The notes under the pieces: model-generated | Databases searched by the model: none | The model's input: only the letters and a program-made list of their open reading frames with translations | Told to the model about the DNA's origin: nothing | Assembly: GCA_000469685.2 (NCBI GenBank) | Contig: LS997566.1 | Coordinates: forward strand, 38,170,420 to 38,234,419 | Length of the DNA stretch: 64,000 nt | Direction: 5' to 3' | Source of the DNA: Haemonchus contortus | Lineage: Eukaryota > Nematoda > Chromadorea > Rhabditida > Trichostrongylidae | Position numbers and translations under genes: made by a program | Part shown: in pieces, positions 1-13,859 of the stretch | Numbering within the stretch: the first letter of the stretch is position 1 | How the letters are laid out: the number at the start of each line of letters is the position of its first letter

Positions 1-783
1 CTGTAACTAACTGGGAACATTTCCCCATAAAACCCACTATATCCTCTGTTACCATAATCCTTCATATTGCCCCAACAACGTCAGTCGACGTCATACTTGT
101 CAAAGTGCAGCCTATTTCATTCGCATGCATTATTTCTACATAAGCACAAGTGTGCACTATGTTCAAAAGCTTCGCTGAAGCACGAGTTGAACTTCAGAAA
201 CGTTGCCGTTACGTGAACGGAGACATTTTTCTCAGCGATAAAAAGCAGCGCTTACAAGAAACTTTCCTTTCTTGAGAAATGGTTTAATTCGCACAGTAGC
301 TGCAACGTTTGTGCTGAATAACTGACTTAATCCGGATTAGATTACTGTAAAATGTATATCCTGAATTCCTTCTTTCTGCTTACTGCGTATAGCGAGAAGT
401 CAAATCAACAACTGCGAGATATCTCCTTCCTACCGAACGCAATTTGCGGCACAATGCGAAATCGCACATCACGTGATGCCCAGCATGCTCAATTGGCATG
501 GCCGCCTGACTGCCTTTGTAGCATTGGCGAGGAAAGTGAGAGCTGAGAGGGAGAGGAGAATCGAGAGACTGCCTTCGCTGCGGGACGGAATTAGCACAAG
601 AGAGAAAGCGCGAGCAAGTCGCGTGACGACGCCGGTGGGCGGACAAACTGCGCGTCGACGGCAAAATGACTAGCGAGCAAATGGTCTCCGTTGACGGCCA
701 AAGACAAAAGAACAGACAGACAGCAGGAGAGAAAGAACAAATGTGAAACGAAACAATGGAAGAAGATGAATAACATGACAAAC
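1..783. other. Unassigned stretch downstream of the last SERTA exon found
   Basis: The SERTA gene on the minus strand has a good splice donor at 783, so this stretch should hold at least an intron and perhaps its last exon. The open frame that runs through the donor turns into a hydrophobic, intron-like sequence. I could not identify a terminal exon with confidence. A CTTCAG acceptor near 175 on the minus strand would add only a few codons before a stop. Nothing else is recognisable. Confidence 0.4.
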
Positions 784-1769
784 CTGAATGGACTCAAAGA
801 GATCGAAGCCCGACTGAGCCAAGCTGCTGCCACCACCACTCTTCACACCGGTCGCAGAATCGTCGCCGCTCCACGACCAGGTTGCTGATGGCGCCTGCTG
901 CTGCTGAACCATCTGGCACACCTCCATGTCGAGATCATCGGAAATAAGAGAAGTAGCCTCCTCAGCTACGCGGCGCTCCTCTTGCTGCGGAGGTGCAACC
1001 GTCGCAGTGACCGGGATGGATGCCACGGCACTGGCTGACGACGTGGTCGACGTTGCACCAAATGGCCAACGACGCTCGTCGACGTCCATACGTTCGCCGC
1101 AGCCCTCACCCATAAGGTTGCAGTACAACTCCTCGTCGTCCAGCAGATCCAGATCGCGCTGAAAGTCAAGAATCGATCAGTATAGAATGGTTGAGATGCT
1201 AATTTCTTTAAGAAACCATCACTGCTCACCTGGAGCTGTTTGACGGTGTTGTAGACGAGCAGATGCTTCCGCAGAGGCAGGTTGTTAGATGCGCGCATCT
1301 TGAGCAAGCTGGCATCGAGCAACTGCCGACGCTGCTGACGCTCAATCTCGCGCTCGGCCGAAGACCGCGACGACGAACTAAACGAAGAAGAATATAAGCA
1401 ACTGGGATTCAAAGAGCCTGGCACCATACCAAAAAAAGCGTTGTATGCTCTGTATATGAGCGCCTAATCCCTCAATTTAACCCAGCTGCACGCTCAATCC
1501 CCGCCAAGTCACCCTGTCATCCAGCATTTAATTGTCCAGATTACGGTACCAACCTCGATTTGATGGAGCTTATAGACTCCGCCGACGAAGAGAGCGGAGA
1601 ATAAAGTCGCTCCATCGGAGGCGAGTCGGCCAAGTCATCGTCCGTGGAATAGGGAGACCTGTAATAAGAAATCCTTCATGAAATTCTGATTAACATCCCT
1701 ACTAGAATATTCAGCAACTATTTTCCACAAGCAATCAATTTTCTGCCTAGAACCAACTCACTGCGCCAT
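784..1769 (-). CDS. SERTA domain-containing protein (3' end not found)
   Basis: Four minus-strand exons join in frame: 1762..1769 (start ATG), 1554..1658, 1230..1377 and 784..1158, giving 212 codons before a donor at 783. The first exon probably extends to 1805, after a TTTAG acceptor. Residues about 54-90 match the SERTA motif of the SERTAD1-4/taranis family: RRQLLDASLLKM, then LRKHLLVYNTVKQLQ, with the typical LR..L...N......L spacing. An acidic stretch follows (DLDLLDDEELY). The N-terminus is Ser/Pro-rich, and a Gln/Ser-rich low-complexity region runs to residue 212. In other animals, SERTA proteins are nuclear adaptors linked to E2F/CDK4 and cell-cycle transcription. That role is known for the family and only inferred here. 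The splice phases fit at every junction. The C-terminus lies in an exon I did not find, so the product is incomplete. Confidence 0.72.
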
Positions 1770-1805
1770 TTGCGTATATCCAGCGATGGCAGGGACGAGA
1801 GGTAG

Positions 1806-3959
1806 CTAAACAAATGGGACTGGGCGCCTGTTCGGCTGTGTATTTAAAGGGTCACCCCGCACGTGATTCACGCAGAAGGGGAGGGCAGAGCCGATTCGAG
1901 AACGATCTATGGTGTTGCGGCGAAAGCGGCAGATAAGCAAACGTTGAATGGGATTTCCATTAGGGAAAGAGAAGGTGAAGTGATTCGCACTGGGCCACTT
2001 CTCTTTTTGCTGAATATGTCGCTGACTCTTTAAAAACTGCTCCGTGTTGGTGTTAACCAGTAAAGCTATAACAGATTCTCAATAAACACGATCGTAGCTG
2101 TACGTGGCAGGGTTCTAGGCAAAGGAAAAGGATGGCCCGCGGAATTTTCGCTCAGGCATTTCTACGAGACCCCACCGAGCGCTCTTCCCTATCCTTCCAA
2201 AATGACTACAATCGAGCTATACCAAGCCCTAGTAGAGAAGGGTCAGATATATTTGTGGCGGAAAAAACACCTTAGGAAGAAAATGAATCACAAACCTGAG
2301 AGAAATCGGTTGCGATGTTACAAATCGCGATGGCGGTGGCGTACTCGTCGGCAACTCGTATCGACAATCGTCATCGTCGTTAGGGAGTAGAATAGAGGAA
2401 TGGGCACGTGAGTTAAAGGATGCACATAACACCATGATGTCGACCCGAATTGGTTAAATACTCTGAAATGACGTGCCGATTACTTTTAATGACCTAAAAG
2501 GGTAGCCGATGTGACGAAGGCGACACGATAAACACACTGACGATGAGTTATCGTGGGTAGCACCAAGAAGAAAAACGAGGCATTAGGATATCAGATGTGA
2601 TAAGGGGAAGGAGGTAAGGCGAGAGAAAGAATTAGAATGGAACAGAAACAAAAGCAGAAGATGGGCAAATTCCAAAGAAATTGTTCCCAAACAAATCATA
2701 CAATAATCGAAACAGAGAAAATGTGGGGCAATAGTTCCTATGGCGCCTGAAACAAAACGGTGGCAAGAGAGAATGAATATGTGGGGAAAAAACAAAAGCG
2801 AGCGCCGTAAAAGGAAAAAAAAGACGAAATAATAGGTTCACAATACTCGCAAGACGAAATGCCAGCTCGAGAAAGTAAATGGCACCATTTGAGAGCTCTT
2901 TGTAAGAGACATCAGAATAGAAACAAAGGCGAAAAAACCGAAAACGATCAAACACCTCTGAATGGGCAGACAACGAGTACTTTAACGAAGTGCCTAGAAT
3001 TTCCTAGACTTGCAAAATTTCGCGACGGGTCGCACCACTAAGGACCACTGCACTCAACGGACTACTGCCCGACGACCGTGACTAGTCGTCGAAGCCTAAG
3101 AATAGGCCCCGAGAGGGAGTGGCCCGCTCGGCGCGGGGACAGAAAGTGGGAGAGTGCCCAGAGAAACAGCAGGAACCAGTCGGCCCCGACTACGACATTA
3201 TCGATCGATTTGTCGGTCGATCGACAACTGAGATGTGTTGTTTGTCGACGGGCTGACGAAGCCGCTCACTGCCGAATCGATCATGTGGTACGATAGTGAT
3301 GAGGGAGTAGGGGAAGCACCACTTAGAAGTCTACGAGCCTAAAAAAGTGATTCAAGATTAGTCGTGCCTGAGAACGAGTTGATACAGAGGCCTAATAGAA
3401 GAAGCCTTAAAAGCCAAATCTGACCCAATCACCCACCCAGATCTCAACAAAAATGAGAAATCCCGTCTATTTCCAAAAATCTGTCGTAACAGCTTCATAC
3501 CACGCGATGCGCACATGCTATTTGACGACTAGCAGCAGTACGGTGCAATGGAGAAGTTACGGTAGGAATTTGGAGCCGTTCTAAACCCTAGCTTTTGCCC
3601 ATCTCCCAAAACTCCTACCAAACCAAGTTACTACAGTACCCCATATGCCGAAAAAGCACTTAAAGGACATTTATGGAAATTCTTATCTACACAGTCCAAA
3701 TTGAGCATCATTCCTTGAATGACAAATTGGACGAGCTACTAAGTAATCGGGGAATGAAGATTGAAGAGGAACTTCCCCAATGTTATGCATGAAGTCGTCC
3801 GAAAACTCGTTAATGTTATTTTAGCCACAAGGGTGGCAAATAACTAAACGCATGGCTGGTCATGAATGGAATGAATGTGATGTGGGCGAGAGAACTGATG
3901 AAGCGCACCACTGCACAACAAATGTGAATTCATCGCTGTAGCGTGATAAATTCACAGAG
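1806..3959. other. Upstream region of the SERTA gene, no gene seen
   Basis: This lies 5' of the SERTA gene on its strand. It is mixed-composition DNA with short open frames of no recognisable character. Around 3060-3260 it is richer in CpG and holds palindromic CGATCGA/TCGATCG words, which suggests regulatory or upstream non-coding sequence. No splice-bounded exon could be supported. Confidence 0.4.
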
Positions 3960-4139
3960 GTGACAACCCCGTCACTTCATTCAGGACGATTGTTCACGGT
4001 CATTGCTTCAGGTAAATCGCCGAAGCGCTGGCCCGAAGAAGGAATGATCGCCCTGGGTCGATCGAGTTTGCAGTGCGAAACGATATCGGATGAGAAATCC
4101 TCTGAGCGATCCGAGACGTTGCCTGTGGGGATTCAGAAT

Positions 4140-4400
4140 CCTCAGCGATATGATGCTGACGATGACGACGTCGGCCACTACGACACAGTCCCATCTTCTG
4201 AATCTTCGTATCGCTCCTCAACAACAACGCCAATCCTCGTCGATACGTGGTGGCGCTCGCTAGCGCAGCCGCCCGGCCGACTGCTGCGAGTGCGCCCATC
4301 GGGGGAGGCGGGGCCTGAGCGACGACGACGGGCGCCGCCGCCGCTGCCGCCACGGGGCCGCCCCCTCACGTCACGTCACCGTTGACGTAAACACCCCGCC
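4140..4400. promoter_or_regulatory. CpG-rich stretch with CRE/bZIP-like sites
   Basis: A GC- and CpG-rich block in otherwise AT-rich surroundings ends in a cluster of ACGTCA/TGACGT half sites at about 4367-4390, including TGACGTAA. Several overlapping frames are open on both strands, as expected from base composition, and none looks like a protein. It may be a promoter or 5' non-coding exon for the SERTA gene about 2.4 kb away on the minus strand. That link is inference. Confidence 0.4.
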
Positions 4401-7400
4401 TCATCACATCTGAATGGGCCAGGCAGAGAACGTGCAATACTTTTCAAGTACAAGCACGTCCCATGACATAGGCATCAGGTTCCCACTAGTACTGAAAACA
4501 AATTACCCCACACTATCTATAAAGTACTCGGTCTTAATGTAGAAACCAGTTCACTAAGTGGGCCAAGATCTCCCATGTGAAATAGCAACACATAGTGGTT
4601 TCAACAAAACTATAATTTAATTACTCAAAGCGTGCCAGGTGCTGCTCAGGACGAGATATTCTCAAGCTTCAGGGGACTTATTATCGAAATCAGCCAGCTT
4701 CAGGAAAGTTGGAGAAGAAAGGCATATTCGGGAACTTCAGGAAGGGTGATAAGGCGTTCAAACCTTCTAAGAGACTATATGAATTGATTTAACGAATAGG
4801 TAGGGAGGGGGGGGGGGGACTGAAAATGACTACAGCTAGGAGTACACAAAGTTATCATCACCCACGTTCTCTTCCTCCGCACCCACGTTCTCGACACAAC
4901 ACAAGTGTAAGATGGACATTGAGTTGGTAAGAGAAGTAGAGGTGGAAGTAAACAGCACCCGAAGGTACGTTCCCAAAATCTTTGCAGGCTTGGGACAGAA
5001 CTAATTCAGCTACCCAATCGACGATGTAATCGAATTTTCACAGTCGTCCTACATCAACGTCATTTTTCCCCCCTTCGCATACGTTTTTTCATTTAATTCA
5101 GCGCCATCAATGCAGCACCCTAAAAATAAACGGGGGGAATATCACGTCATTATTCTCCTACGCGTCCTGCTTTCCCCAATACCGTAACCCCTTCCTATTT
5201 GTAAGCCCACCTTTAAAAGCTATATTCTTAATGTCCGTCATGATTCAATTATAACAATCGAAAAGATGACTTTGGGAAAGAGAAAGGGGAAATTCAATAT
5301 AGAGAATGCTCTGCTGCAAAGCTCCTGAGTGGGCCACCCGAATAATTCGCCCTTAGGTTTCCTGACGAGAAATCCACATGTAATACGAAGAAATAAACCT
5401 CACAGGCTCTAAACTCGTTTTGCTGAGAGTGTTTGAAATGAAACCATTCCGTAAAGCGGAGCTTTCGAATAATAGGCCAAACTTGTTTGAATTTGTAATT
5501 GCTCCCGATTACTCACCCAAGGTCCGGGAGCGGCGATTTGCTAATAAAAAAAATTGAAGTGCCCACAAATCCAGCCCACTTAGATACGTTAAATTGCTTT
5601 CCATCGATAGGTAGAAAAAAAAAACAGCGCTCCACTCCAATTTCACGCCCCAACAACGATGTTGTTCGATACATTCGTCTAAATGGTGGCTATTTAGGAG
5701 AATGAGAATCGAAGAGCAACCCAATTTGCTTCCAATCTAGGCTTCGAAAGAATGGAAACCAGCTTCTAGGCGCGTCTGATGGAACTGATAGGAATCGATT
5801 GACCCACATTCTCGGATTCTCCTTCATAAATATTTGAACGAACTTAGTGGAGAATACGGTAGGAGAGCTATCCTACGGACATATGTCGACATCCTACATG
5901 GTTTAAATTGAATTTTATTAGAATCCTATCATATTGGGGACACTTGCAAATCGAAGCTCAAATATAGGTTCGAAAGATCTGGAATTGACTGCTATCTTGG
6001 AATGGCACTCACGAGGTCGCCCTCTTCAATAACTTGTTCATAACAGATTTCTTTACAAATCATTAAGGGCAAAGGGGGGTTCTAAGATAAGCAACTGCCA
6101 GTCAACAACCATTTCGTCCGCTGTGGGGGTATGGTCAACACCCATCTCCCTCGATAAACTTTATTTTGAGCATGAGCGAAACGACTATGTTAAGCCTAGC
6201 CCAAATAGTTCCGTAATTTCCAAAACAAATCGAATTTCGACTTTACCCGAAAGACCCAACAGATGCATTCATCAAGGAATCAATCGAATCACTATGAAAT
6301 CCGTAGGAGTGATGGAATATGGCACAACCTTCGACGAGAAAAGATTCAGGGCTAGGCCAATCTTCAGCACTGAGCTGATCCAACCACAGTGGATACTAGG
6401 AACATCAAAGAAAGCACTAGATGGTCTTAGTGGGGTTGAAGAAGGGGTATGCTCACGAGTTTGGAAAAGAAGTATATCGAATTAATGACGTAAATGAGCA
6501 TTATCGAATAAATGGCGATCATGATTGATGAAGAATGGACCTATCCAGAATGTCATGGGATGGAATGGGTGACTATGAAGAGAATCCGGAAGCAATGACT
6601 CAACTCGAGATTTATATAGCACTGAAACCCGCTATTCTGACAATAAAACTCAATTATATGCAATCTTACACATCTGAGTGGGTGGGTATGCAGGAGTTTA
6701 CCGACCCAAAGACCAAGTTTACCCATATTACAGCTTGTCTTGTCTGTTGAAAAACAGAACCCAACCTGAACTTAGGAACTCTAGCACCAGCTCAGTTATG
6801 TGAGGCATCCACAAGCAAATGGCATCCATTAGTCAAAATCTTTCTACGACCACCAAAAAACCCCAGGTTATCACCCAATGGTAGCGAAAAACCAAAATCT
6901 ACCGTAATCCATCGGCAACACTGTAAAGTTGCCTAAAGTAATATTTGGAACAACTAGAGACTATTTTCAATCCTTCGAGGATAGGGACGAATTTCCGCTG
7001 AAATTTTGCAGGGACCAAGGGAGTATATGTTTGAGAAGAATGGCAATGGAAGTTGATACACAAGTTCCCCTATGATATGATTTCCTCTGGGATTCCACTG
7101 GTTCCTCGAGCACAGGGCAATTATTTCAGAAGCTTCCAGTTTGTTGACTCATTGACTACTGGGCCGTGTTCCAGAGAACCGAGCTTCTCAACTAAAGCAA
7201 CAAATGCCAGGGACTATCCGGTTCCCATATGAGAAAAGGAAAATGTGCAACAATCTCAATTATACAGTTGGCAATGATTTGAAAGTACACGGGTGAGCAT
7301 GGGAGTGCTGCATTGATTATCAGGGAGGTTATGTGGGTGTATGATTCACCGAAAACACCCCCTGGGGATCTAACATTTCCATCCATCCATTGCTCCCTCG

Positions 7401-10005
7401 TCCCTTTTGCTTCCTCCCATACTGTGTTTCCCATTGAATAAAACAAAATTACATGGGCGTGGATTAAATCTAGGGTTATGGGATTGTGAACATTGGTGAG
7501 TTAGGTGGAAATCGATAAAATCATTGGGGTTTATTCGATAATAATAGTTGACGATGATGACGACGAGAGAAGAACGAAAGTCGTCCCGTTCGTCCGACAT
7601 AAATACGATACCATCTTATCTGAAGACGAGAGTGGGAGAAGCGCAGACATTGGGAGAATCGTATAGAGCGGGAGGACGAGTTAAGTGGCGGGGTGCTACG
7701 TCGTCGTCGGCTGAATCAAACGGGTATAGTCGGCCTCATATATGGTTGATATCCTTGATATAGCGCGACATGGTAAAAACCATCATTACTACGGGTGATC
7801 AGGGCTCGGTTTTATAGCGGATCGTAAAGAGAGTAGAGTCTCAACGCTAGAACGATCTATTCGATGACAAGCGACATAGGCTGATTCAGAAAAACAATCC
7901 ATATGGTGGGCATGCCTCATTGACGAGGCCAATATACGGCTTACAAAGAGACTTAAAAACGGATTTCCTGACACGCATTGAATAAAAAGTGAAAAGGGGA
8001 AGAAAAAACTGGTCTGTCCCATTTATATCATTGATGAGCGTCATTGAATTGGATTCCGTCCACCGAATCTTGAGGAGTATTAATGTGCTTGTCAATACCT
8101 TAGTATCAACTACTTATCAATATTACTATGTCAATATTTCGCTGCCGTCCACCACTCCTATGATTAGAACCACTGATATTCAACAACGAAACTGACCCTT
8201 TGAAAGGATTTTGAGGGCACATAAACGGATATGACGATCCGTTGACTTCGGGACCTATGAAATGTGTAAAAAATCGCAAGCCACCGCTTCTACTTCAGTT
8301 ACCTCATAATGTTTGAGAAGGCATTTTGTAAAACTCTGTCTTTCGTTGGAATAGCCCGTGTAAGGGGAGATATCAGAGAGAAGATCCCTTTTTCCTAAAG
8401 TAAGATGTCGTGGAAGCCACCCCGGTGGTACCTCGTATACTTAGACCTGACCGAGTTGATCGAGCTGTTACCTGAAGGACTATACCAGAGTGTCGTTTAT
8501 GAAGTTTGGAACTGAAAATGGAAGAATTAGAGCAAATGGTGAAATAGTGATTTCCACGCGAGACTGTGGAGATGAGATAGGTGGCTGCTTGTTACAGCTG
8601 TCTGATCAAGTTCGATGGCACTATCACAGATCTGATCAATTTCTAGATGATTCGATTCCATCAGGTGTCTATGACGATGAACTGGAAACATTCTAGAAAA
8701 TCCTAGCCGCGTGATGAGTTGGTGAAGTGGCAGCACAGCTGTCGTCCAGCTAGAGAAGAAGGTCAACAGGTCAGCCCAGTTGTTTGCATTGTGATGTACT
8801 ACGATCTGCACGTAGTCAGATATGTACTCAGCTCACTTTTCTGAAACCCCCATATGATGAAAACAAAATCAGGAAATCCCCCGACTTGTACTTGAGTACA
8901 ACTCCTGGATGCGCCCGGATAGCCCATTCCGTAATGAAGGCTGTTTGGTGGATTAACATCGGACCAGCCAAGCCCGACGACATCATCAGGCATTTTTTGA
9001 CAGAAGATGTTAGAAGGTGAGAAGTTGACTCATCGGCTGGCTTTACACCTCTATACCGGCTTGATCAATTTGTGTAAATTACCATTCGTACAAACATTTC
9101 GGATGATTTATTTGAATCGATTTCACATGTGAATGCTTTACATTTCAAGGAAGAACATTATATTCTTGCCACAGGTATGGCAATCTTAACGGCGCTTTTT
9201 CCCACTTATCACAGCGAATTCACTCGTCGTCGTCGCGTTCTCGTTGTGAAAGGGAGAGAGAGAGAGAAAGAAACAGACAGGGACCCGTTCTTGAAGAAGA
9301 AGAAGTGTTTTCGATGGATACAGTAACCCTTGTGTGATGATAGGTAATACTAGTGGATCGAATAACAGTTGTCAAATTACAAAATGAATGGTCACCGCGA
9401 AAGAGTCCTACTCGTTGGACACTTCCGGGTCGTTCAGATGTTTTTCAGCCAAGTTTGAGTCACCAGATGGGATACACGCCATCAGTGACCTTCACGAAAG
9501 ACTCGTGGTCTACACTTAAGGCCAAATCGAAAGTGGTGAAATTGACAGCCAACGATTACTGAACGTATGCCGCCACAATGTATCACATGACGGCGGCTTG
9601 CAATACTATGCATGAGCAACGGGGGGTGAGTTCAAACTTCAAGAGTTCAGAGAAATCACGTGAGGCTATAATCGGAATCCGATCGAAGAATAGAAGTCAC
9701 GGGCATCACGAGGTGGCTTTTTTCAGATGACCGATTAGCAATAATAAAGTAGAAAGTCATTATTCAGCTCATGTGATAGCACGGTGATAACGCGGAACCG
9801 ATAGTCACTGAGACGCCCTTAACTGAAGTTGCCATATCGGGAGGGACCTTCGAAGAAATGAATTCCAGAAAATCACTAAGTGACATTACTGCGTTACCCA
9901 CTTAAAATACGAAACAACGCTAATGGTTGGGATTGCCAGGGAACTTCGTTGCCCAATATATATTTATGAAGACGGAGGAGGTGCAGGGCCAAGTGATGCT
10001 CTACC

Positions 10006-10190
10006 TCATGCATGTTCCCATAGTCGACCTGATATCCACCCGGACCAACAATGGCCTGATATCCACCCAGACCAAAGAAGCCTCTCATCTCTCCGAAACG
10101 GTTTATTGGCACCAGACTCGCCTATGAGGACAAAGCTGACTTCTCCAGCAGCTGCCCACCACAAGCCATTGTACAGGCCACCTACACTTC
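10006..10190 (+). repeat. Dispersed repeat family R1, copy 1
   Basis: This copy has two GATATCCACCC words about 25 bases apart, then TTGGCACCAGACTCG, a degenerate version of the GGATAAAAGC core, and CCAC..CAAGCCATTGTACAGGC. The same order of words occurs near 18944, 40230 and 60885. It is a diverged interspersed repeat and no coding capacity is evident. Confidence 0.55.
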
Positions 10191-11189
10191 TATTCATAAC
10201 ATGATTTTCACTTTCAGCAGAAAAGGGTTTTTTCTCTGCTAATACCATCTGGAGTCATACAGGCATAATGAACGCATAATTATAATTTACAACGAGCTGA
10301 GTGGGCCGTTGGAGCAGAGGTCACTGCTTTTATTCCCTCAGATTAACCTAGTAACAAGTAACAGAACACTGAGATGAGGGCGTCTTGGTTGACATAGCGA
10401 TAATACGAGAAAACGACTTGCACCTCGGCTTTTGGCTGAGCATCCCTGTTACGGATGACAAGAATAATCTTGGCCTTCTACAAATAGGGTTCCGCTGATC
10501 GCTGATGTGAACCACCACAGGTTCCTGAAAGATGATGCTTTCTTCAAGCTCTTTTTCGGTTTTCTGCCCACTTCAGTCAACTAGGAATATTCAGAGTCGA
10601 GAATGTGATGAGCCGGGTGGTGAGCACTTCATCGGCTAGATTCAAGACCGCTCTAAAGGACGCAGGCCTCAAAAATCATTCCATGATCCAGTTTTCGCAT
10701 TTTTTTTAGCGATTCCAAGAAATCGTCAATGAAAAGAACACTGATTAGTTTCCTTCATTGAATGGAACTCTAAACTCTCTATTCACTTATACTTCACCAT
10801 AACTATGCAGTTTCCGATGCGTTAATTGGCTTGATTTCCACGTAGCGATTCTAGAAATTTCTGCAAAAGTACATTTTCTTTGCTGTTCATGGAATCGTTA
10901 TGCAAAATTTCCTATCTGTTGACAACACAGAATTCTTCTGAGAAAACCTATTTATATTTTCAACAGCATAGACGTATCAGAGAACGTTCATGGCTCAGAT
11001 TATAGCGAAGCGGAATGACGCATTCATCGAAGCATCGTTAGATTTCTAAGAGCGCACGCACGCAGAAAAAAATATCACGCACTCCCCTGATCGGGCGGAA
11101 AACGTTCAATGATCACTACAGAGCGCAGTTCACGAAAAACGCTATCACGCTTCCCATCCCTGTTGTCATGAGGGAGTTCAAAAAATGCA

Positions 11190-11641
11190 AATAGCATACC
11201 TTAGATGCAGCCAGCGAAGGGAACCCCACCATAGAACGGCAAAATTTATTTAGGACACATGGGACCTTGACATCATCAGCCGGCCGGCCAGCTGAATCTA
11301 ATAATCGCATGTGACGTCGCCAGTTGCAGAATATGGGAAAGAAACCAGGGAGAGAGACTGCTTTCTGCGTCTTTCACCTTTACGAACCATTCCCGTAGGG
11401 TAGATGGTGTACCGAGGGTGGTACGTAGAGTAACTACAGTATGCATCATTATCAACTACTAAGTAAGGAAATACCTGAGGCCAAAGGGGGCAAAGTTTGC
11501 TTAGAACAGACGGGCCTTGACGTTCCCACCTGCTGGCCACCCAAATTTACTAATCGCAATCAGGCATCGCGATTGTCGGGATATGAGAGAAGAACCAGAG
11601 AAAGGGAGTGCGCTCCCTGCGTCTTTTACCTTGACCATTAA
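11190..11641. repeat. Diverged direct duplication, period about 250 bp
   Basis: The stretch about 11240-11392 aligns with about 11490-11641 at an offset of 250-252 bases. Shared landmarks are the ACCTTGAC/GCCTTGAC words (around 11263 and 11513), CTAATAATCGCA versus ACTAATCGCAAT, and TGCGTCTTTCACC versus TGCGTCTTTTACC (11366 and 11618). By eye, identity is roughly two thirds over 150 bases. It looks like an old tandem duplication or two copies of one interspersed repeat. Confidence 0.55.
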
Positions 11642-13859
11642 CAGATGCGTGCTAGATTGCAATCCATTCTCATGAGATCCTTGGTTTATCTCTTACACAC
11701 GTAATGGGTTATAATGTTCATCCATGCGAATGGGTACGGTAGGTACCGTATTCGTTGTAGGGTATGCTACCGAAATGCATCAATGACGCGATAAGAGCTC
11801 CCATCACCCTCCGCTGCACCATTTTGATAGAATTTCCTATTCTGATGAGCCTGTCCGACGGCCGGGAACCCACGTCGCAGAACAAGTCTTGGAAAAAGAG
11901 AAGTTTCACCGGTTAGTTCGGTCTCACGACTTCATCGTCACCCAGAAGTTTCTCTGGAACTTTTCCCAGCCACTTGATTCCCGACTTCCCCATTCTCGTT
12001 GGTTTTCAAAATATTCTCCGTTCAACCACCAATTCGTATCAACTAGAAACACGCTGATGTACGAGCGTGTGTCCTTCGGTAAAGGCCTTGAACGGCAGCT
12101 GTGAGTAGATGTAATGCCGATTGACATCTTCACAGACTTTGTCAGTAGTCATACGTCATGAATAGCTTTAGCTTGCGAATCATACGTCCCATAAAAGTTA
12201 AGCACTGATAGATTCAAGCGATTATAGAAAAATGGGGGGATCTTCATTTCACTGAACTGATATGGCCGCGTATCGAATATCGGTGCGATCGAATGTTTTT
12301 GCCTTGTCCAGTTCGGAGAAATTTATGTCAGACTTTTGGATTGGAATCAACTATTCCATTCGCATTCAACGGGCTTTCTCTGAAAATCCCTTCTTATTTG
12401 AGAAACTTCTCATGGCCCACATGAGAAGTTCGGTGGGCTTGTTAAGTTGCGCCAGCTTTCAAGAACTTGATGATTTCTCAAATCCGCCCAGTAGAGCAAT
12501 TTTACAACAAAAACCCCCTATGATACAGCAGAGTAATCCTTCTCTAACGGTCGCAAAACCACTGAGAAATCGTGTGGAATAATCCAAGGCAGGGAGCAGA
12601 AGCATTTCGACACCACCTAGTCTCTCCACTCCACACAACTCATCCATCATTAATAGTAGAAGCTATCCCTGTGCGGTTCCTCTTCGGACGCCCTTCTTTC
12701 TCTTTTTTTTTCGCTGATCAATAAGAATATTAAATACTAGAAAAAACGCTGCGAGCATTCATCAAATTGAGGACCAATCAAGCGGAAAACAAAGAAAAGA
12801 TAGTGAGATGGCTAATAAAGATCCACTGGATTGAAGATTATGAGAGGGACTGCATCTTTCATGTCACGGAATTCGAACATCGGAACAAAAAATGCAATGT
12901 CATTGGATTTGGTTCTAGTTCATTTTCTCTAATTTTACTTAAAGCACAGTTCACGATAATTTTGAGGCACTTGTTTTTACTCGAAAAGCGGAAGCATAGA
13001 TTGGGAAGAGTATTGGTAGCGAAGAAAGCGAGAGAGCTCGCCGATTTCGAGAAAAATATGGCTTTTCAAAAGTAGGGAATTAGAGGTTAGACGAGATTGC
13101 CATGACGGAAATATAACAAGGAAGGGGTATTTGGACGAGATTTCTATTACTGCAATTGCACAAGGAACTGACTACATCAAACCAGAACTGTACAGAACTG
13201 CCTTTCACTGTCGGTAATGGTCATGAGGAGTGGTTTGAACTTCCTACATGGGTTCCCTTGTGATCGGTGCAGCCTCTATAATGGCAGTGAAACTCGTCCG
13301 AAGATACACACGGACCAGTCTTTGAGCTTTTGGACCTCCCTAACTAGGCGTTTTTCGATCTAATAGTGTCAGATATGGTATAAGCAGGGGCATCAAATTC
13401 ACCCAGTGGGGGAATCTCAGAAAGCATTTTCATCGTGAACTAAACCTTCGATTGTCGTCATCTGAAGCATCTTATTGAAGTTAAACTAATCCTGCACAGT
13501 GATTATACCGTGTACTTATACATGAAGCAATATGGACTGCAGAGGGAGTTTTGCCGTCAGACAGCAACCGAGACTAGCAAAAAAAAAAGCCTTTATCTAC
13601 ACATGACAACACTTCTGATAGAAGTGCTCTAGCTTACAAATATCAATGCCACTTAGGAGTTTGAACACCTTACAAGGGACAGTCCGAAAAATGTTCTCTG
13701 GAAAGCTCCTGAGGAATCCAGCTGGTCCCTGCAATACAGTGAACTAGAACAGTTCCTCCCTTGTCAAGATATGGGTAGATCACATACTGCTATTACTGTA
13801 ATAAAAAATTCAGCGTAATCATGTTAGGTGCTCGTTTCTTTTCTGACTTTCGGACGACT

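Noticed and set aside
3960..4385. 141-codon plus-strand frame and overlapping minus-strand frames
   Set aside because: Several frames are open at once because of high GC content. The peptides are Arg/Ala/Pro low complexity with no family match.
6123..6485. 120-codon plus-strand frame
   Set aside because: No recognisable domain, no convincing splice or trans-splice acceptor, and no neighbouring exon.
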